Shown here: one piece after another, positions 52,679-62,291 of the stretch
How positions within the stretch are numbered: position 1 is the stretch's first letter
Layout: each line of letters opens with the position of its first letter
Assembly: GCA_030601885.1 (NCBI GenBank)
Contig: JAUWAU010000003.1
Span: 1 to 64,000 of the forward strand
DNA length: 64,000 bases
Direction of reading: 5' to 3'
Origin: Armatimonadota bacterium
Lineage (GTDB): Bacteria > Armatimonadota > Zipacnadia > JAUWAU01
Translations under genes and position numbers: made by a program
Notes under the pieces: generated by a model
Database searches by the model: none
The model's input: the letters and a program-made list of their open reading frames with translations, nothing else
Told to the model about the DNA's origin: nothing

Positions 52679-54496
52679 GTGGAGTACGCCGCTCTTGCAG
52701 CTATGGCCGCGATGGCCGGAGCCCTGGCTGCCATAATAGCCCGGCTTAGTTCGCTGGGGCGCCGCACGTGGATTTCTTTTTGCCTCGGGTTCACCGCCCT
52801 GTCCGTCTCCCTGCTCTGTCGTCTGCACTACACATCCAGCGCACAGGTGTTCGAGCACGTGCTTTCCCTCGGCGCCGCTGCCTTCTTCATACATGCTCTG
52901 ACGATGTACCGCAGCGCTGGATCCCCGGATGAGAAGCAGACGCCGAATCATGGCTTCTGGCGGTTCGTGATTGTCGTCGGTGCCCTCTTGTCTGGTGGAG
53001 CCATCGTGGCCCTGCTCGTGCCGGCGCCGGGCGACACCCCAGCCGTCGGGCTGTTGGCGAAAGCTCAAGCTCCCCTGTGGATCGTTGCCAATCTGATCAT
53101 GATGGGGCTCCTGCGCGGTTGCGCTCCTAAGCGCGAGAGCCCATTCAATGCCACTGCGGGTACGCTGGTGTTGACCGCCGTGACCATCATGCTCTGTTTC
53201 AATCAGCCGCCATTGGCACAGTACCGTCCGCAGGGCGTGGCTGAGGCACTGACCATAGTGACGGTGCTGCTTGGCATCTGGTTCCTGTTTAGCTCCTTGG
53301 CAACCGTTCTGCGTGCGGAGGCGGTGGAGCACAAGAGGCTGTACGAGCAGATGTTCCGGGAAGCGACCCAGCGCCGGTTCGCTGAAGAGCAGGCTGCGCG
53401 GCGCAATGCCGAGCTGTCAACGATGCTGCGAGTCAGCAACGCCATCTCGTCGGCGCAAGAGCTCGATGACTCCCTGGAGGCCGTCGCCACCGAGGTGCTC
53501 GAGCTGCTGGGGACCTCCTGGTGCAGTATTCGATTGCTGGACGACGCGGGCTGGGTTGCGACGAAGATAACGGCCGCCACACGGGAACCTGACGGCTCGG
53601 TGCGCTCCTTCCGCCATCGTGCCGTGCCGGGGGACGCTGCTCAGGCGCACGGCCCGGTCTCCGAGACCGGCGAGCCCGATGCGACGGGCGATCTGGATGA
53701 TCTGCATCTGTCAGGGGCCGAGGATATCCTGGCGCGGGACTACAACGTCAAGGCGACCATGAGCGTGCGCTTGGTCGCGGAGGGGACGCATCTGGGTTTC
53801 CTGTGCGTTCAGGAGCACGAGCGGGATAGAACGTTCACGCCGGACGAGGTGGCGCTCTGTCACGGCATAGCCACCCAGATCTCCATGGGCCTGCATCGCG
53901 CGCGGCTCATGGACGAGCTCACGAAGCGCAGCAAACAGCTCGAGAGCCTCAGCCGTTCGCTTCGGGATGCCAATCGCGCTCTGGCGCGGCTCGCGGCCGT
54001 GGACACGACCACCGGGGTCTACAACCGGCGCCTGCTCGAGGTTAAGCTCAAGTCAGAGATCGATCGATGCGAGCGATACGGCCAAAGCCTCTGCATCATC
54101 ATGGCCGATCTCGACAACTTCAAGGAGTACAACGATCAAGCGGGGCATCCTGCCGGTGACAAGGCGCTGCAGCGCATCGCATCGACGCTGACGAAAGCCA
54201 CCCGGACCAGCGATGCTGTTGGCCGGTTTGGCGGCGATGAATTCGTTGTGGTGCTGCCGGAGACGACCCCCGAGGAGGCGGTGGGCGTCGCGGACAAAGT
54301 GCGAAGCATGGTCGCGGAGCTGGACTTGCCGTGTCAGGAACTCATGGAGAACGGCGGCGTCACGATTAGCTGCGGCATCGCTCGGTGGGTCGGTGCGGGA
54401 GATCACTGGGAGGCCCTCATTCGGCGAGCCGACGACGCGCTGTATCGAGCCAAGGATAGCGGCGCGAATGCTGTGTGCGTCGCTCCGGAGCCGTGA
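52679..54496 (+). CDS. Membrane-bound GAF-GGDEF diguanylate cyclase
   Basis: A 605-residue signalling enzyme. An N-terminal membrane region with about six helices (residues 1-210) is followed by a short coiled coil, a GAF domain (about 235-400) and a GGDEF domain (about 430-600). The active-site motif GRFGGDEFVVVLP is intact. RTSD, five residues upstream of it, is an RxxD product-inhibition site, so the enzyme should make cyclic di-GMP and be feedback controlled. The start is GTG at 52679 with AGGAG at 9-base spacing; an ATG at 52646 is an alternative. It is convergent with polX and not in an operon. Confidence 0.9.
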   Translation: MEYAALAAMAAMAGALAAIIARLSSLGRRTWISFCLGFTALSVSLLCRLHYTSSAQVFEHVLSLGAAAFFIHALTMYRSAGSPDEKQTPNHGFWRFVIVVGALLSGGAIVALLVPAPGDTPAVGLLAKAQAPLWIVANLIMMGLLRGCAPKRESPFNATAGTLVLTAVTIMLCFNQPPLAQYRPQGVAEALTIVTVLLGIWFLFSSLATVLRAEAVEHKRLYEQMFREATQRRFAEEQAARRNAELSTMLRVSNAISSAQELDDSLEAVATEVLELLGTSWCSIRLLDDAGWVATKITAATREPDGSVRSFRHRAVPGDAAQAHGPVSETGEPDATGDLDDLHLSGAEDILARDYNVKATMSVRLVAEGTHLGFLCVQEHERDRTFTPDEVALCHGIATQISMGLHRARLMDELTKRSKQLESLSRSLRDANRALARLAAVDTTTGVYNRRLLEVKLKSEIDRCERYGQSLCIIMADLDNFKEYNDQAGHPAGDKALQRIASTLTKATRTSDAVGRFGGDEFVVVLPETTPEEAVGVADKVRSMVAELDLPCQELMENGGVTISCGIARWVGAGDHWEALIRRADDALYRAKDSGANAVCVAPEP

Positions 54497-54534
54497 GGCA
54501 ACGTGGACCCGCGGTGGTTGGTCGGGAGCCGTCC

Positions 54535-56256
54535 CTACCGCGTTCCCCGCAGCCATCTCCTCAGCCTGGCGAGCGGCATCGTATTGACGACGTCCCCCGG
54601 CTCTATCCATCCCCGTCTGGCCGTCAGGACGCCGAAGCGCATGTAGTGGAGCATGCCGACGGAGTGCGCGTCAGTGCAGATGGCCAGCTTCACGCCGGCT
54701 TGCTTTGCCAAGCGGCAGTGGATATCCTTGAGATCGAGGCGCTCGGGATAGGCGTTCACCTCCAGGGCCGTGTCCGTTGCTGCCGCCGCCTCGATCACCT
54801 TCTCGATATGCAGCCCGTAGGGGGCGCGCTTGCCGATAAGCCGTCCCGTGGGGTGGCTGACGATGTGCACCCGTCCCGTCTGCATCGCGGCGATCATCCG
54901 CGACGTGATCCTGTCCGCGTCGCTCGAGAATCCTTGATGCACTGCGGCGATGACCACGTCGAGCTGCTCCAGCAGTTCGTCAGGATAGTCCAGTGAGCCG
55001 TCGGGCTTGATGTCTACTTCTGCGCCGATGAGAATCTCGATGTCGTCATATCGCTCGTTCACGCCTCGGACGATGGCGATCTGCTCCTGGAGCTGCTCCG
55101 GCGACAGGCCCCCGGCCACCGTGAGCGACTGCGAGTGCTCGGTGATGGCCATGTACTCGTAGCCCCGCGCTCGGCAGCCCTCCACCATCTCCTCGATGCC
55201 GGCCTCCGCGTCGCTCCACGTGGTGTGCATGTGCAGATCGCCTCTGATGTCGTCCATGCCCACCAGTTGTGGCAGCTCGCCCGCCTCCGCCGCCTCGATC
55301 TCGCCCTGATCCTCGCGAAGCTCCGGCGGTATCCACGGAAGATCGAGGGCTGCATAGACGTCCTCTTCGGTGGCGCCCGCGATCTGCTTGTCGGTGCCCT
55401 CCTCGAACACGCCGTATTCGTTTAGTTTCAGCCCCCGCCGGATGGCGCGCTGCCGCAGGGCGACGTTGTGCTCCATGGACCCGGTGAAGTACTGGTGAGC
55501 GGCGCCGAAGCTCTTCGGCGGCACGACGCGGATGTCGATTTGCGTGCCATCGGCGAGGTGGCAGCTCACCTTTGTGTCGCCGGCCAGGAAGACTTCACTG
55601 ATGTGTGGCAGCTTGCGCAGGAACTGTGTTACGTCTGATGGGTCCTCGCCAACGGCGAGCATGTCCAGGTCGCCGATGCTCTCCTTGCCCCGACGTGCGC
55701 TGCCCGCCACGGCCACTCGCTCGACGCCCGGGACCTTGGCGATCTGTGCGGCGAGGGCTTCGGCCACGGGCAGTGCGTCCCCGAGCAGAGCGCGCTCGCG
55801 ACCCTCGCGGTGCAGCTCAATGCCGCGAAGCACGTTTTGCTCGGACTTGGGGCCCATACCTGGCAGATCGCGCAGTAGCCCGCTCTGAGCGGCTGCCTCG
55901 AGCTGCTCCAGGCTCTCGATGTGCAGCTCGTTGTAGACGAGCCCCGCCTTCTTGGGGCCGAAGCCAGGGATCTCAAGCATCTCGAGCAGTCCGGACGGGA
56001 ACTTGTCCTGTAACTCCTGTACCGCCTTTAGCGCACCGGTGTCGAGCAGCTCCTCGATCTTACTCGCAACGCTTTTCCCGATGCCCGGGATCCTCGTCAG
56101 CTCTCCCTCGTCCCGCAAGCTGGCGATAGGCACGGCGAGGCCCTCGATGGTGCGCGCCACGTTCCGATACGTACGCACTTTGAACTGGTTGGCCCCGTCT
56201 ATCTCCATGAGGTCGGCCAGTTGCGAAAACGCTCGCGCTATCTCCGCGTTCTCCAT
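54535..56256 (-). CDS. polX: DNA polymerase/3'-5' exonuclease PolX
   Basis: A 573-residue family X DNA polymerase with a PHP domain. HhH motifs are at about residues 50-110 (LTRIPGIGKSVASKIEELL, LEIPGFGPKKAGLVY). The polymerase palm is at about 150-310, with GSARRGKESIGDLDMLAV (catalytic Asp pair) and IDIRVVPPK (third Asp). The PHP domain covers about 340-560, with DLHMHTTWSDAEAG, ITEHSQSL, VHIVSHPTG and CTDAHSV metal-binding residues. It is known as a gap-filling repair polymerase whose PHP domain gives 3'-5' exonuclease. It is the last gene of the minus-strand trp-recO-polX run, 72 bases after recO. Confidence 0.95.
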   Translation of the reverse strand: MENAEIARAFSQLADLMEIDGANQFKVRTYRNVARTIEGLAVPIASLRDEGELTRIPGIGKSVASKIEELLDTGALKAVQELQDKFPSGLLEMLEIPGFGPKKAGLVYNELHIESLEQLEAAAQSGLLRDLPGMGPKSEQNVLRGIELHREGRERALLGDALPVAEALAAQIAKVPGVERVAVAGSARRGKESIGDLDMLAVGEDPSDVTQFLRKLPHISEVFLAGDTKVSCHLADGTQIDIRVVPPKSFGAAHQYFTGSMEHNVALRQRAIRRGLKLNEYGVFEEGTDKQIAGATEEDVYAALDLPWIPPELREDQGEIEAAEAGELPQLVGMDDIRGDLHMHTTWSDAEAGIEEMVEGCRARGYEYMAITEHSQSLTVAGGLSPEQLQEQIAIVRGVNERYDDIEILIGAEVDIKPDGSLDYPDELLEQLDVVIAAVHQGFSSDADRITSRMIAAMQTGRVHIVSHPTGRLIGKRAPYGLHIEKVIEAAAATDTALEVNAYPERLDLKDIHCRLAKQAGVKLAICTDAHSVGMLHYMRFGVLTARRGWIEPGDVVNTMPLARLRRWLRGTR

Positions 56257-56328
56257 AACGGCACCTGCCCGGCGAGCCGGAGCATCGTGTCCCCGAGCAT
56301 TTCATATGGGCGACGGCGTCGTCCGCAC

Positions 56329-57102
56329 TCAGGCCCCCGGCGCCATCCCGATCGTATTCTGCTGCAATTGGTGGAGAAAATCAAGAGAACGAAATCGCGC
56401 GCCGATGTGGTAGGCGATGTGGGCACGAAGCACGCGCCGCAGCTCGGCGGCGATCTGCGATCCCAGCGCCAGCCTCGACACCCGGTCAAGGGGCATTCGT
56501 GCCAAAGATCGAAGCGTCTGCAGCGTCCCGCGGCAGAGCTTGGTGGCGCCGGGCGTCGAGGCGACGCATGTTCCGCAGTAGAACTGGCCGGCCGACGGGA
56601 GATATCCGAGCGTCTCGCCCACAAGTTCCCGCCCGCATGTCCCACAGGCGTCGGTCGCCGGCGCATATCCGAGGAGCGCGAGCACGCGGGACTCGAAGGC
56701 CCGCACCAGCAATTCGGGCCGCGACGCGCTCGTTTGCTCATGCAGCGTCGCACGCAGGAGATCGAATAGCTCAGGGCTCGCCTGCCCCGGCTCGGTGCTC
56801 TTTGCGACGAGCTCCACCAGATAGCAGCAGTGGGCGAACTTCAGCACATCGGTACGCAGGGGATAGTACGCATCCACTACTTGCACTTGCGCGACCACGT
56901 CGAGCGATCTGCCCTCGGCCAACAGGAGTCTATTGCACGAGAAGAGCTGTGTGACGGGCGTGAGTTTGCTCTTGGGCTTGCCGACGCCCTTCACCACCGC
57001 GTCTATGGGCCCTCGCTCGCGGGAGTAGAGGGCGAGTATGCGGTCAGCTTCCCCCAGGCGCCGACAGCGTAGGGTGATGGCAAGGGCATGATACGTGGCC
57101 AT
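56329..57102 (-). CDS. recO: DNA repair protein RecO
   Basis: A 257-residue RecO. The N-terminal OB fold is seen in MATYHALAITLRCRRLGEAD and DAVVKGVGKPKSKLTPVTQL, and a helical C-terminal half carries a zinc-finger-type cysteine set (CGTCGRELV and YCGTCV). It helps load RecA on single-stranded DNA in the RecFOR pathway. I start at 57102 because the N-terminal motif then begins directly; the frame extends to 57150. The gene follows trpA and a short ORF in the same direction, an unusual partner for a tryptophan operon. Confidence 0.93.
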   Translation of the reverse strand: MATYHALAITLRCRRLGEADRILALYSRERGPIDAVVKGVGKPKSKLTPVTQLFSCNRLLLAEGRSLDVVAQVQVVDAYYPLRTDVLKFAHCCYLVELVAKSTEPGQASPELFDLLRATLHEQTSASRPELLVRAFESRVLALLGYAPATDACGTCGRELVGETLGYLPSAGQFYCGTCVASTPGATKLCRGTLQTLRSLARMPLDRVSRLALGSQIAAELRRVLRAHIAYHIGARFRSLDFLHQLQQNTIGMAPGA

Positions 57103-57115
57103 CGCGCTCCGAGCC

Positions 57116-57196
57116 TTATTGCGCCGACAACTCGGCCAGGATGGCCCCACTGATGAGCTTGGCGAGCCATGCTCTGATTAACTGGGGAGGCATCAT
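57116..57196 (-). CDS. 26-residue ORF coupled to trpA
   Basis: The frame MMPPQLIRAWLAKLISGAIL, then AELSAQ, starts on the ATG that overlaps the trpA stop (TGATG) and ends 13 bases before the recO start. It fills the gap exactly and forms one amphipathic helix. This may be a real small protein, or a translational bridge that keeps ribosomes on the message to recO. I do not recognise it. Confidence 0.4.
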   Translation of the reverse strand: MMPPQLIRAWLAKLISGAILAELSAQ

Positions 57197-58017
57197 CAGT
57201 GTGCTCCATCCTGCGCGGCAGCGCCCGCCTTCGCGCCTGCGAGCTCGGCGACGAAATCGGTGACACGCTCCACTCTCTGAGGCCACGGCTGCTCGTCGCC
57301 GATGATGCGCACGACGGCACTACCAACGATAGCCGCATCGGCGATCGCGGTGACAGCGCCAACGTGCTCGGGTTTCGAGATGCCGAACCCCACACCGATG
57401 GGGCGCTCAGTGAATGGCCGCGTGCGCTCCACGAGCGACACGAGGTCCGGTGGCAGATGCTCGCGCACGCCGGTGACACCCGTGCGCGAGACGCAGTACA
57501 CGAAGCCTGTGCTCAGGCGGCATGCCGCCTTGATCCGCTGCGGCGGACTCGTGGGAGCCACGAGGAACACCGTGTCCAGCGCGCGCTCCCGCGCTGCGCT
57601 GATCCACGTGTCGCTCTCGTGAGGCGGGAGATCGGACACGAGAACGCCATCAACACCGGCCTCCGCGCTCGCGGCGGCGAAGTGCTTCAAGCCGAATTGC
57701 AGCACGGGGTTATACGATGTCATGAACACCAGCGGCACGTCGCATTGGGCACGGATCTTGCGGGCGCACTCCAGCACGCCGCTGACACTACATCCCCCGC
57801 TCAGCGACCGCTGCGACGCGGCCTGGATGATGGGGCCGTCGGCAAGCGGGTCAGAGAATGGGATTCCCAACTCGATGAGGTCGGCACCCGCAGTCGCTAT
57901 CGCGGGGGCCAATTCCGCCGTTGCCTCGAGCGAAGGATCTCCGACCGTGATGAAGACGACGAGGGCGCTGTGGCCCTCGTGCTTCAGATGCTGGAAAACA
58001 CCGGTTACACGTGACAT
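57196..58017 (-). CDS. trpA: Tryptophan synthase alpha subunit
   Basis: A 273-residue TIM-barrel enzyme that cleaves indole-3-glycerol phosphate to indole and glyceraldehyde 3-phosphate. Both catalytic residues are visible in LIELGIPFSDPLADGPIIQA (Glu and Asp). Phosphate-binding elements are GVGFGISKPEHV and ADAAIVGSAVVR. Length fits the family. It is the last trp gene in the operon, 71 bases behind trpB, and its stop overlaps a short ORF. Confidence 0.96.
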   Translation of the reverse strand: MSRVTGVFQHLKHEGHSALVVFITVGDPSLEATAELAPAIATAGADLIELGIPFSDPLADGPIIQAASQRSLSGGCSVSGVLECARKIRAQCDVPLVFMTSYNPVLQFGLKHFAAASAEAGVDGVLVSDLPPHESDTWISAARERALDTVFLVAPTSPPQRIKAACRLSTGFVYCVSRTGVTGVREHLPPDLVSLVERTRPFTERPIGVGFGISKPEHVGAVTAIADAAIVGSAVVRIIGDEQPWPQRVERVTDFVAELAGAKAGAAAQDGAH

Positions 58018-58088
58018 GGCGTTACGCTTTCCCGCTGGTTCGGCGAGGCTGTTCTACGATGCCGGCGCGCGTCGTGGGTTCATGGGCT

Positions 58089-59303
58089 CTACAGACCGAG
58101 CAGCTCGCTGCAGAGCTGCGCGTCCTTGTGGCCGGCACCGGAGAGATTGATGATGACAAGGTCGTCGGGCGGCAGTTGGCCGTCGCGGCCCATTCTGAGC
58201 ACGTGCGCTATGGCATGGGCGGGCTCCAGCGCCGGGATGATGCCCTCGAGCTCGGCCAGACGCTTGAATGCGTCAAGCGCTTGCTCGTCGGTTACCGTGA
58301 CGTATTCGGCGCGGCCGATGTCCTTCCAGTAGCTGTGCTCCGGCCCGACACCGGGGTAATCCAGGCCGGCGGAGACGGAGTGGGTGGTGAGAATCTGGCC
58401 ATCGGCGTCTTGCAGGACGTACGTGTTGGCCCCGTGGATGACGCCCGGCGTGCCGGCAGTGACGGAGGCGGCGTGCTCGCCACTCTCCAGACCCCGCCCG
58501 CCGGCCTCTACGCCGATGAATGCAATCTCAGTGTCATCTACGAACGGATAGAAGAGCCCCATCGCATTCGAGCCGCCGCCGACGCACGCCACCAGCTTCG
58601 TGGGGAGGCGCGCCTCCTGCTCCAGGACCTGCTGCCTCGCCTCTTTGCCGATGATCGTCTGGAAGTCCCTGACGATGCGGGGGTACGGATGGGGCCCGGC
58701 GACGCTGCCGAAGAGATAGTGCGTCGTCCTGACATTGGCGGTCCAATCACGAATGGCCTCGTTTATCGCGTCCTTGAGCGTCTTGCTCCCCGAGGAGACG
58801 GGAATGACCTCCGCGCCGAGCAGGCGCATGCGGAACACGTTCAGGGCCTGCCGCTCCATGTCCTCCGTGCCCATGTACACCGCGCACTCCAGGCCGAACA
58901 TGGCCGCAACAGTGGCCGTGGCCACCCCGTGCTGCCCGGCGCCCGTCTCGGCGATGATGCGGGGCTTTCCCATGCGGCGCGCCAGGAGTGCCTGGCCGAG
59001 GGTGTTGTTGATCTTGTGCGCGCCTGTGTGATTCAGGTCCTCGCGCTTGAGGTAGATCTTTGCACCGCACACCTCGCTGAGCCGCGCGACATGGTACAGG
59101 GGGGACGGACGGCCGACGAAATCCCGCAGATAGTAGTCCAATTCCGCCTGGAATGCCTCGTCATTGAGGGCCTCTTCGTAGGCGGCCTCGAGCTGCTCGA
59201 GCGCATACATCACCGTTTCCGGCGCGTACTGCCCCCCATAGGGTCCGAAGTGGCCCCTGGAGTCCGGCAGGTCCGTCAGCTTCTGCTTCGCCTCAACATC
59301 CAT
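58089..59303 (-). CDS. trpB: Tryptophan synthase beta subunit
   Basis: A 404-residue PLP enzyme (TrpB type 1). It shows [15 protein letters not shown] at the start, the cofactor Lys in HTGAHKINN, the glutamate region [16 protein letters not shown], the PLP phosphate loop GGGSNAMG and the end motif LSGAGHKD. It condenses indole and serine. The start at 59303 (MDVEAKQKL) overlaps the end of trpC by 11 bases. The open frame upstream is trpC territory. Confidence 0.97.
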   Translation of the reverse strand: MDVEAKQKLTDLPDSRGHFGPYGGQYAPETVMYALEQLEAAYEEALNDEAFQAELDYYLRDFVGRPSPLYHVARLSEVCGAKIYLKREDLNHTGAHKINNTLGQALLARRMGKPRIIAETGAGQHGVATATVAAMFGLECAVYMGTEDMERQALNVFRMRLLGAEVIPVSSGSKTLKDAINEAIRDWTANVRTTHYLFGSVAGPHPYPRIVRDFQTIIGKEARQQVLEQEARLPTKLVACVGGGSNAMGLFYPFVDDTEIAFIGVEAGGRGLESGEHAASVTAGTPGVIHGANTYVLQDADGQILTTHSVSAGLDYPGVGPEHSYWKDIGRAEYVTVTDEQALDAFKRLAELEGIIPALEPAHAIAHVLRMGRDGQLPPDDLVIINLSGAGHKDAQLCSELLGL

Positions 59304-60147
59304 GCTTCGCCTCTCGCGGTCTCGTTGCGGCGCCCGGCGCGACGTCGTCGCCACCGGCGGCTTGCGGCGTCAGCGGAACGCCGGTGAACTCGCGCAGCTT
59401 GGCGGCCATATCGTCGGCTTTTATAATGGCGCCGCCGATGAGGGCCGCGTGCACGCCCTCGGCGGCCAATATCTCGACATCAGCTCGGGACTGAATGCCG
59501 GATTCGGCCACCATCGTAACCTCCGGCGGCACGAGCGACCGGAGCCGCAGCGTCGTCTGCAGGTCCGTCTCGAACGTCGCCAGGTCGCGATTGTTGATGC
59601 CGATGATGCGGGCGCCCGCTTTCACGGCCCGCTCGACCTCCTCGGCATCGTGCGCCTCAACGAGCGCTGCCATCGCGAGCTCGTGCGTGAGCCAGAGCAT
59701 ATCCTCGAGCTCGCGCTGCGTCAGCAGGCGCACGAGCAGGAGCACGGCGTCCGCCGCCAGCACCCGCGTCTCGTAGATCTGGTACCCGTCTATGATGAAC
59801 TCCTTGCGCAGCACCGGAAGCGTGCCGGCGCGGCGGGCCGCAGCCACGTACGTGTCGTGCCCGCCGAAGAACTGCTCGTCCGTAAGCACGGAGATTGCTG
59901 CGGCGCCGTTGTCTGCATAGGTGGATGCGATCTGCGTCGGGTCGAGGCGCTCGCACAGCACCCCCGCCGATGGCGACGCCCGCTTGATCTCCGCGATAAT
60001 GCTCACCGTCGAGCCCCGCAGGGCGCCGGCGAAGTCACGCGGCGGTGCCATGCTGCGCGCGATCTCGTCCAGACGGTCCGCGGTGAAGCGCTGCTTCTTC
60101 TCAGCTATTTCCTGCTCTTTGCGGGCGACGATGTCGTCGAGAATCAT
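59293..60147 (-). CDS. trpC: Indole-3-glycerol phosphate synthase
   Basis: A 284-residue TIM-barrel enzyme: [35 protein letters not shown] (catalytic Glu-Lys), [15 protein letters not shown] (Lys), [13 protein letters not shown] and [19 protein letters not shown]-like [11 protein letters not shown]. It closes the indole ring. It is a stand-alone domain, not fused to TrpF; the 25-residue extra tail after VPLTPQA is low in conservation. No trpF gene is seen nearby, so the preceding pathway step must be encoded elsewhere. Confidence 0.96.
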   Translation of the reverse strand: MILDDIVARKEQEIAEKKQRFTADRLDEIARSMAPPRDFAGALRGSTVSIIAEIKRASPSAGVLCERLDPTQIASTYADNGAAAISVLTDEQFFGGHDTYVAAARRAGTLPVLRKEFIIDGYQIYETRVLAADAVLLLVRLLTQRELEDMLWLTHELAMAALVEAHDAEEVERAVKAGARIIGINNRDLATFETDLQTTLRLRSLVPPEVTMVAESGIQSRADVEILAAEGVHAALIGGAIIKADDMAAKLREFTGVPLTPQAAGGDDVAPGAATRPREAKHGC

Positions 60148-60181
60148 CGGTATACCACGTGTGGCACCCGGTTCCGGAGCG

Positions 60182-61201
60182 TCATTCTGTGGGGCCGACC
60201 GTCATCGCCCGGAGCTGCTCCAGCTTCTCCCGTGCAGCCCCGCTATCGACGGCCTCGGCCGCGACGTCGATGCCGGCGCGCAGATCCGGGGCCGCCCCGC
60301 CGACAACCAGCGCCCCGGCAGCGTTCAGCAGCGCGATGTCGCGCCGGGGGCCGGGTTCGCCCTCGAGAACGGCCAGCAGCATCGCCGCGCTCTCTTCCGG
60401 CATGCCGCCGGCGATATCTATCGGGGACGCCACCTCCAAGCCGACGTCTTCCGGACGCACTGTGTACGTCCGCACCACGCCGTCGCGCAGCTCCGATATG
60501 CGCGTTTCGCCGATGGTGGACAGCTCGTCGAGCCCATCGAGTCCATGCACCACGAGCGCCGCCTCTGCCCCGAGGTCCTGCAGGGCGATGACCAGCGGCT
60601 CGGTGAGCCCTGGGGCATACACCCCCAGAAGCTGGCGACGGGCCCGTGCCGGATTCGTGAGCGGCCCCAAGATGTTGAACACGGTGCGCACGCCAAGCTC
60701 GCGGCGTGGGCCCATCGCGTGCTTCATGGCAGGATGCAGCGCTGGGGCAAACAGAAAGCCCATGCCCATCGTGTCCAGGCATCGGGCCACGTGCTCAGGC
60801 GAGATGTCGATGTTAACTCCCAGCGCTCGAAGCACGTCCGCGCTGCCGCACAGGCTGGATACGGAGACGTTGCCGTGCTTCGCCACGGGCACGCCGGCCG
60901 CCGCGGCGATGAACGCAGCCACCGTGGACACGTTGAACGTGTCGAGCGCATCCCCACCCGTGCCGCACGTGTCTATCACGTCGTCACGCGACGTCTCGAT
61001 CGTGATGCACTTCTCCCGCATGGTACGGGCGAATCCGGCTATCTCGGCCGGGGTCTCGCCCTTAATGCGCAGCGCGGCCAGGAGGGCTCCGATCTGCGCG
61101 TCGGTCGCGCCGCCCGACATGATCTGATCGAGCACCGCACGCGCCTCGTCGGCGGTGAGGTCCTGGCCGTCGATCACCTTCGCGATCGCTTCGCGAACCA
61201 T
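60182..61201 (-). CDS. trpD: Anthranilate phosphoribosyltransferase
   Basis: A 339-residue enzyme that joins anthranilate to PRPP. The motif DTCGTGGDALDTFNVST (PRPP binding) is intact, and MKHAMGPRRELGVRTVFNIL (anthranilate-site His-Arg region) is typical. The usual KHGNR motif reads KHGNV here, so the Arg is replaced. The start at 61201 has AGGAAGG upstream. The 187-base gap before it contains paired hairpins. Confidence 0.95.
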   Translation of the reverse strand: MVREAIAKVIDGQDLTADEARAVLDQIMSGGATDAQIGALLAALRIKGETPAEIAGFARTMREKCITIETSRDDVIDTCGTGGDALDTFNVSTVAAFIAAAAGVPVAKHGNVSVSSLCGSADVLRALGVNIDISPEHVARCLDTMGMGFLFAPALHPAMKHAMGPRRELGVRTVFNILGPLTNPARARRQLLGVYAPGLTEPLVIALQDLGAEAALVVHGLDGLDELSTIGETRISELRDGVVRTYTVRPEDVGLEVASPIDIAGGMPEESAAMLLAVLEGEPGPRRDIALLNAAGALVVGGAAPDLRAGIDVAAEAVDSGAAREKLEQLRAMTVGPTE

Positions 61202-61241
61202 GTGCCCTTCCTGTGACTGTTTGCCAGCGCTGCCCGTGTGG

Positions 61242-61348
61242 TGCAGCCTGCCAGGCTGCAAGATCTTCCCGGGCTCCCTACGTCCCCGTTGCGACAGATA
61301 CGGACATGCGCGGGGAACAGCGCCCACGCGGCAGGCTGGCAGCCTGCC
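61242..61348. repeat. Two palindromes arranged as an inverted pair between the NifU-like gene and trpD
   Basis: TGCAGCCTGCCAGGCTGCA (61242-61260) and GGCAGGCTGGCAGCCTGCC (61330-61348) are each perfect palindromes. Together with outer TGTGG / CCACA bases they form a larger inverted structure of about 118 bases (61236-61353). There is no T-run and no Trp-codon-rich leader. It may be a mobile repeat of the palindrome family or an RNA processing or stability element. Confidence 0.8.
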
Positions 61349-61388
61349 CCACATCTGTCCACCGCGGCCGGTCACGGACAGCCCGGCC

Positions 61389-61610
61389 TTAGACCGCCTC
61401 CACGGCCTTGACTTCCGGCACCTTTGCCTGCAGATGCTGTTGGATGACCATCTGCAGCGTCATCTGGGACATGGGGCACCCAGCGCATCTGCCCTGAAGC
61501 TGCACTTTGACGATCCCGTCATCCGTCACGTCCACGAGCGAAACGTCCCCGCCGTCGGCCTGGAGAGCTGAACGCACTTCGTTGAGCGCTTCCTCCACTT
61601 TCTCACGCAT
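61389..61610 (-). CDS. NifU-like C-terminal domain protein (Fe-S scaffold)
   Basis: A 73-residue protein consisting of only the NifU C-terminal domain: VEEALNEVRSALQADGGDVS, GRCAGCPMSQMTLQ with the CxxC that binds an iron-sulfur cluster. Such single-domain proteins (NfuA C-terminus, Nfu-type) carry or transfer Fe-S clusters. It lies between trpG and trpD in the same direction, 114 bases after trpG. An Fe-S scaffold has no known step in tryptophan synthesis, so its place here is unexplained. Confidence 0.9.
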   Translation of the reverse strand: MREKVEEALNEVRSALQADGGDVSLVDVTDDGIVKVQLQGRCAGCPMSQMTLQMVIQQHLQAKVPEVKAVEAV

Positions 61611-61724
61611 TCGAAGACCTCCCGATCATTACTCCGCTCTGACAATGGGCCCGGCGCCGGAATTCGTGCCTTAAGTGCCACGGCGCGACGTGCGTACGCG
61701 GATTGCAGGAACCTCCGCAAATGC

Positions 61725-62291
61725 TCACCTGAGAGCAAGAAAGCTGCGCAGCACGTCCATGCCCGGCTCCGTGAACACGGACTCCGGGTGGAATTGTACC
61801 CCTTCGAGAACGTGCTCTCTGTGCCGCACACCCATGATCTCCCCCACGTCAGTCTCGGCGGTTATCTCGAGGCAGTCCGGCAGTGTGTCCCGTTCGACTA
61901 TGAGCGAATGGTACCGCACCGCCTCGAAGGGATCTGGCAAGCCCGCAAAGATCGTCCGGCCATCGTGGTGAATCATGGACGTCTTGCCGTGCATGAGCCG
62001 GTCCGCCGGCACGATGCGGCCGCCGAGCGCCTGCACGACACACTGGTGCCCCAGGCACACGCCCAGAATAGGCACCCGGCCCGCGAAATGCTGGACAACG
62101 GCGGTCGATATTCCCGCCTCCGTGGGCGTGCGGGGCCCGGGGGAGATGACGATGTATGACGGTGAGAGCTCGTCCAGCTCCGCCAGTGTGACCTTGTCGT
62201 TGCGAAAAACCGCGATTTCCTGCCCGAGAATGCCGAGATATTGGACGAGATTGTAGGCGAAGGAGTCGTAGTTGTCAATCAACGCGATCAT
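61725..62291 (-). CDS. trpG: Anthranilate synthase component II (glutamine amidotransferase)
   Basis: A 188-residue class I glutamine amidotransferase. [19 protein letters not shown] at the start, the nucleophile Cys in GVCLGHQC and the His-Glu pair in GVQFHPESV are all present. It supplies ammonia to TrpE. The start overlaps the trpE stop by 4 bases (ATGA). PabA function in folate synthesis, as in organisms with one shared amidotransferase, cannot be excluded. Confidence 0.96.
   Translation of the reverse strand: MIALIDNYDSFAYNLVQYLGILGQEIAVFRNDKVTLAELDELSPSYIVISPGPRTPTEAGISTAVVQHFAGRVPILGVCLGHQCVVQALGGRIVPADRLMHGKTSMIHHDGRTIFAGLPDPFEAVRYHSLIVERDTLPDCLEITAETDVGEIMGVRHREHVLEGVQFHPESVFTEPGMDVLRSFLALR

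Noticed and set aside
61236..61353. Classical trp attenuator
   Set aside because: It is not before trpE, has no Trp-codon-rich leader and no T-run after the hairpins.
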